DNA of 64,000 nt from Medakamo hakoo (taxonomy: Eukaryota; Chlorophyta; Trebouxiophyceae; Coccomyxaceae): positions 248,001 to 312,000 of the forward strand of contig CP089461.1 in assembly GCA_026636295.1 (NCBI GenBank), read 5' to 3'. Positions 62,406 to 64,000 of this stretch are shown here, piece after piece. Made by a program: the position numbers and the translations under genes. A model generated the notes under the pieces. The model was given only the letters and a program-made list of their open reading frames with translations. It had not been told where the DNA came from and made no database searches. The stretch's first letter is position 1; each line of letters starts with the position of its first letter.

Positions 62406-62747
62406 GCGCTTTGAGAGGGGCCGCGTTTTTGACTGCGTGCGTTTTTTGCTACTTTGCGCGTGCGTGGGGACAAATGGTTTTTTTGATGGGAGAGGGATGG
62501 AGAGGGTTGAGGGGGCGTCGTTTTTTCGCGAGCCCTGCGCCCCGTGCACGCACCGCCCTGCCACGGGTGACCCGTGGCAGGCTGTGCTCCTCTGCCACCG
62601 TATACGAGTACTTTTTTCTATGAATGAGAACGCGGCGTCGTCCAAAAAAAATTATTTTTTCAACTTCGAGCGGGGGGTGGTGGAGAGTTGCAAGCGTACA
62701 CAAAAAAAAACGCAACGACAACAAAAAGAACCGCAACCCCTCCGCCC
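62406..62747. other. Convergent 3' region between GH5 and UBX-domain genes
   Basis: About 340 bp with unusually AT-rich patches (near 62645-62665) for this window. A 10-bp direct or inverted motif (GCCACGGGTGACCCGTGGC) near 62560-62578 could form a stem. No gene or RNA was recognised. Confidence 0.5.
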
Positions 62748-64000
62748 TCAATCACGCGGCTCCACCAGCAGGGCCGCCTGCGGCGCCAGGCCCAGCTCGG
62801 CCAGCGTCCGGCCAGCAGGAGCTCCGCCGCCCCCTCCACCACCACCGTCCCCACCACCACCACCGCTGCGCTGCAGGACCGTCCGTGGAAAGGCCGTCAC
62901 CAGGTCGTAGCCCAGGCAGCCGTGGCCCGGCAGGGAATCCACCCACGCGTACACGGCGTCGGCCGTCGCGGTCCCAGGAAAACGACGGGTGGCGGGCGCG
63001 GCGCCGGCGCCTTCCGCCCGCAGGCGCACACGAATCGTGGCCGCGCCAGGCGTGCCGGGTGCAGGCTCGGGCGGGAGGGCCGCCGCCGCCGCCGCCGCCC
63101 GCGCCGCCAGGGCGGCCGCCGTCTCAGCGGCCTTGGCCGCGGCAGCAGCCGCCTCCCTCTCAGCCGCCGCCCGGGCGGCCGCCTCCGCTTCGGCGGCGGC
63201 CGCGGCTTGCGCCGCCGCGGCCGCCGCCGCGGCGTCGCGGCCGCGGTCGGCCGCCAGCGCCGCCTCGAACGCCGCGTCCTGCTCCGCCCGCAGCGCCCGG
63301 TCGGCTTCCCGGGCGCGGGCCGCGTCGCGTTCGGCCGCCAGGCCGGGCCCGTGCTCGGCCTGCGCGCGGGCCAGGAGGTCGAGGAGGGCGGACGGGCGGG
63401 CCGCCCCCTCCGCGGCCGCGGCCAGGGCAACGCGGGACGCGGGGCCGCGCAGGAGCGCGACGGCCGGGTACGCCCGCAGGCGCAGCGCGCCCGCCAGCGC
63501 CGCCGCGTCCGACGAGGCCGTCACGTCCCCGCCCCACGCGACGTACCGCCCCGACCCGCCCAACTCCGACACCAGGCCACCGTCGCACAGCGTGTCGGCC
63601 TCAAAGCCGGGCGTGTCTGAGTGGCGCGGCGACCGGAAGTACGCAAACAGCAGGGCGTGCGAGGCGGCCGCCGCGTCGGCGGCGGCCCGCCAGCCCAGGG
63701 GCGCCCAGGCCGGCCCACGCCCGGGTCCGTGCGCGGCTTCCCAGGCCGACGCGAAGGCCGCGGCGTCGGCCGCCGGATCGGTCGGCGGGCGCGGGCGAAG
63801 GGCGGCCGCCAGGCGCGGCAGGCCCGGAATGGGGGAGCCCGGCCGCGTCAGGGCGGCCAGGACGGCCGATGCCAGCGTGGCGGCGGCGCGCAGGGCCGTG
63901 AAGGGCAGGCGCAGCAGGGCAAAGAGCGGCGAGGACGAGGCGGCGGTCGAGGGCGGGTTGCCGCGCCGCGGCGGCGGCGCGCCCGGCGCGCGCGGGCGTG
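62748..64000 (-). CDS. UAS-UBX domain protein, FAF2/UBXD8-like (5' end outside window)
   Basis: The frame stays open from the stop at 62748 to the window edge, so at least 416 residues of the C-terminus are seen and the start is missing. Reading from the edge, a hydrophobic hairpin-like segment comes first (LFALLRLPFTALRAAATLAS). The UAS thioredoxin-like domain follows (HALLFAYFRSPRHSDTPGFE, DTLCDGGLV, RYVAWGGDVTASSDA), then a long Ala/Glu/Arg coiled coil and the UBX domain. The p97-binding loop appears as TAFPRTVL. The order matches FAF2/UBXD8, which recruits Cdc48/p97 to ER and lipid-droplet membranes. The coiled coil is Ala-extended compared with relatives. Confidence 0.85.
   Translation of the reverse strand, partial: RPRAPGAPPPRRGNPPSTAASSSPLFALLRLPFTALRAAATLASAVLAALTRPGSPIPGLPRLAAALRPRPPTDPAADAAAFASAWEAAHGPGRGPAWAPLGWRAAADAAAASHALLFAYFRSPRHSDTPGFEADTLCDGGLVSELGGSGRYVAWGGDVTASSDAAALAGALRLRAYPAVALLRGPASRVALAAAAEGAARPSALLDLLARAQAEHGPGLAAERDAARAREADRALRAEQDAAFEAALAADRGRDAAAAAAAAQAAAAAEAEAAARAAAEREAAAAAAKAAETAAALAARAAAAAAALPPEPAPGTPGAATIRVRLRAEGAGAAPATRRFPGTATADAVYAWVDSLPGHGCLGYDLVTAFPRTVLQRSGGGGGDGGGGGGGGAPAGRTLAELGLAPQAALLVEPRD

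Overview
The window is a compact, very GC-rich nuclear segment of a photosynthetic eukaryote. It is most consistent with a green alga (Chlorophyta, probably Chlorella-like Trebouxiophyceae). The supporting evidence is a plastid-type dihydrolipoamide acetyltransferase, an ABC1K/UbiB kinase with a plastid-like leader, a plant AAE17/18-type acyl-activating enzyme ending in a peroxisomal AKL, plant-type glutaminyl cyclase, beta-carbonic anhydrase and a B3-like protein. Introns are short (about 75-470 bp) and begin mostly GTGCG or GTGAG, as in chlorophytes. The species itself cannot be fixed by reading. I count 34 protein genes (the last one cut by the window edge) and one tRNA. No transposon, virus-like element or CRISPR array was recognised.

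Layout. 1-12 kb: FKBP2-type isomerase, peroxisomal acyl-CoA synthetase with a perfect hairpin just before its start codon, an acidic Ala/Glu-rich protein, adrenodoxin reductase, NDP kinase and tubulin cofactor E. 12-20 kb: an intron-bearing tRNA-Gly(UCC), a hypothetical gene with a tandem duplication over its splice donor, ornithine aminotransferase, PPIL3 cyclophilin, a small plastid-like membrane protein and a B3-like regulator. 20-30 kb: Nup155, plastid PDC-E2 and cyclin T/K. 30-44 kb: glutaminyl cyclase, a Mis12-like kinetochore candidate, POT transporter, two unknown plastid/envelope-like proteins, a secreted low-complexity protein, homoserine dehydrogenase, beta-carbonic anhydrase and a CMP-sialate-type nucleotide-sugar transporter. 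44-64 kb: a GH5 mannanase-like enzyme with ShK-like domains, a hypothetical gene, an NAD-type mitochondrial carrier, NSE3/MAGE, an ankyrin protein with a GC-AG intron, dihydroorotate dehydrogenase, a TspO-like membrane protein, a type I membrane protein, ABC1K, a second GH5 enzyme with PAN-like modules and a UAS-UBX (FAF2-like) protein.

Genes alternate between strands, with divergent pairs often only 100-300 bp apart, so promoters are small and probably shared. The genes do not form one pathway. They are housekeeping functions of plastid, mitochondrion, peroxisome, nucleus and secretory system. The only thematic pair is the two secreted GH5 glycosidases. I found no convincing undescribed multi-gene system. 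The most unusual items are the 38-bp perfect hairpin, the 130-nt tRNA intron, the duplicated splice donor and the two differently decorated GH5 enzymes. Exon borders were placed by eye from splice consensus, reading frame and protein-family continuity.
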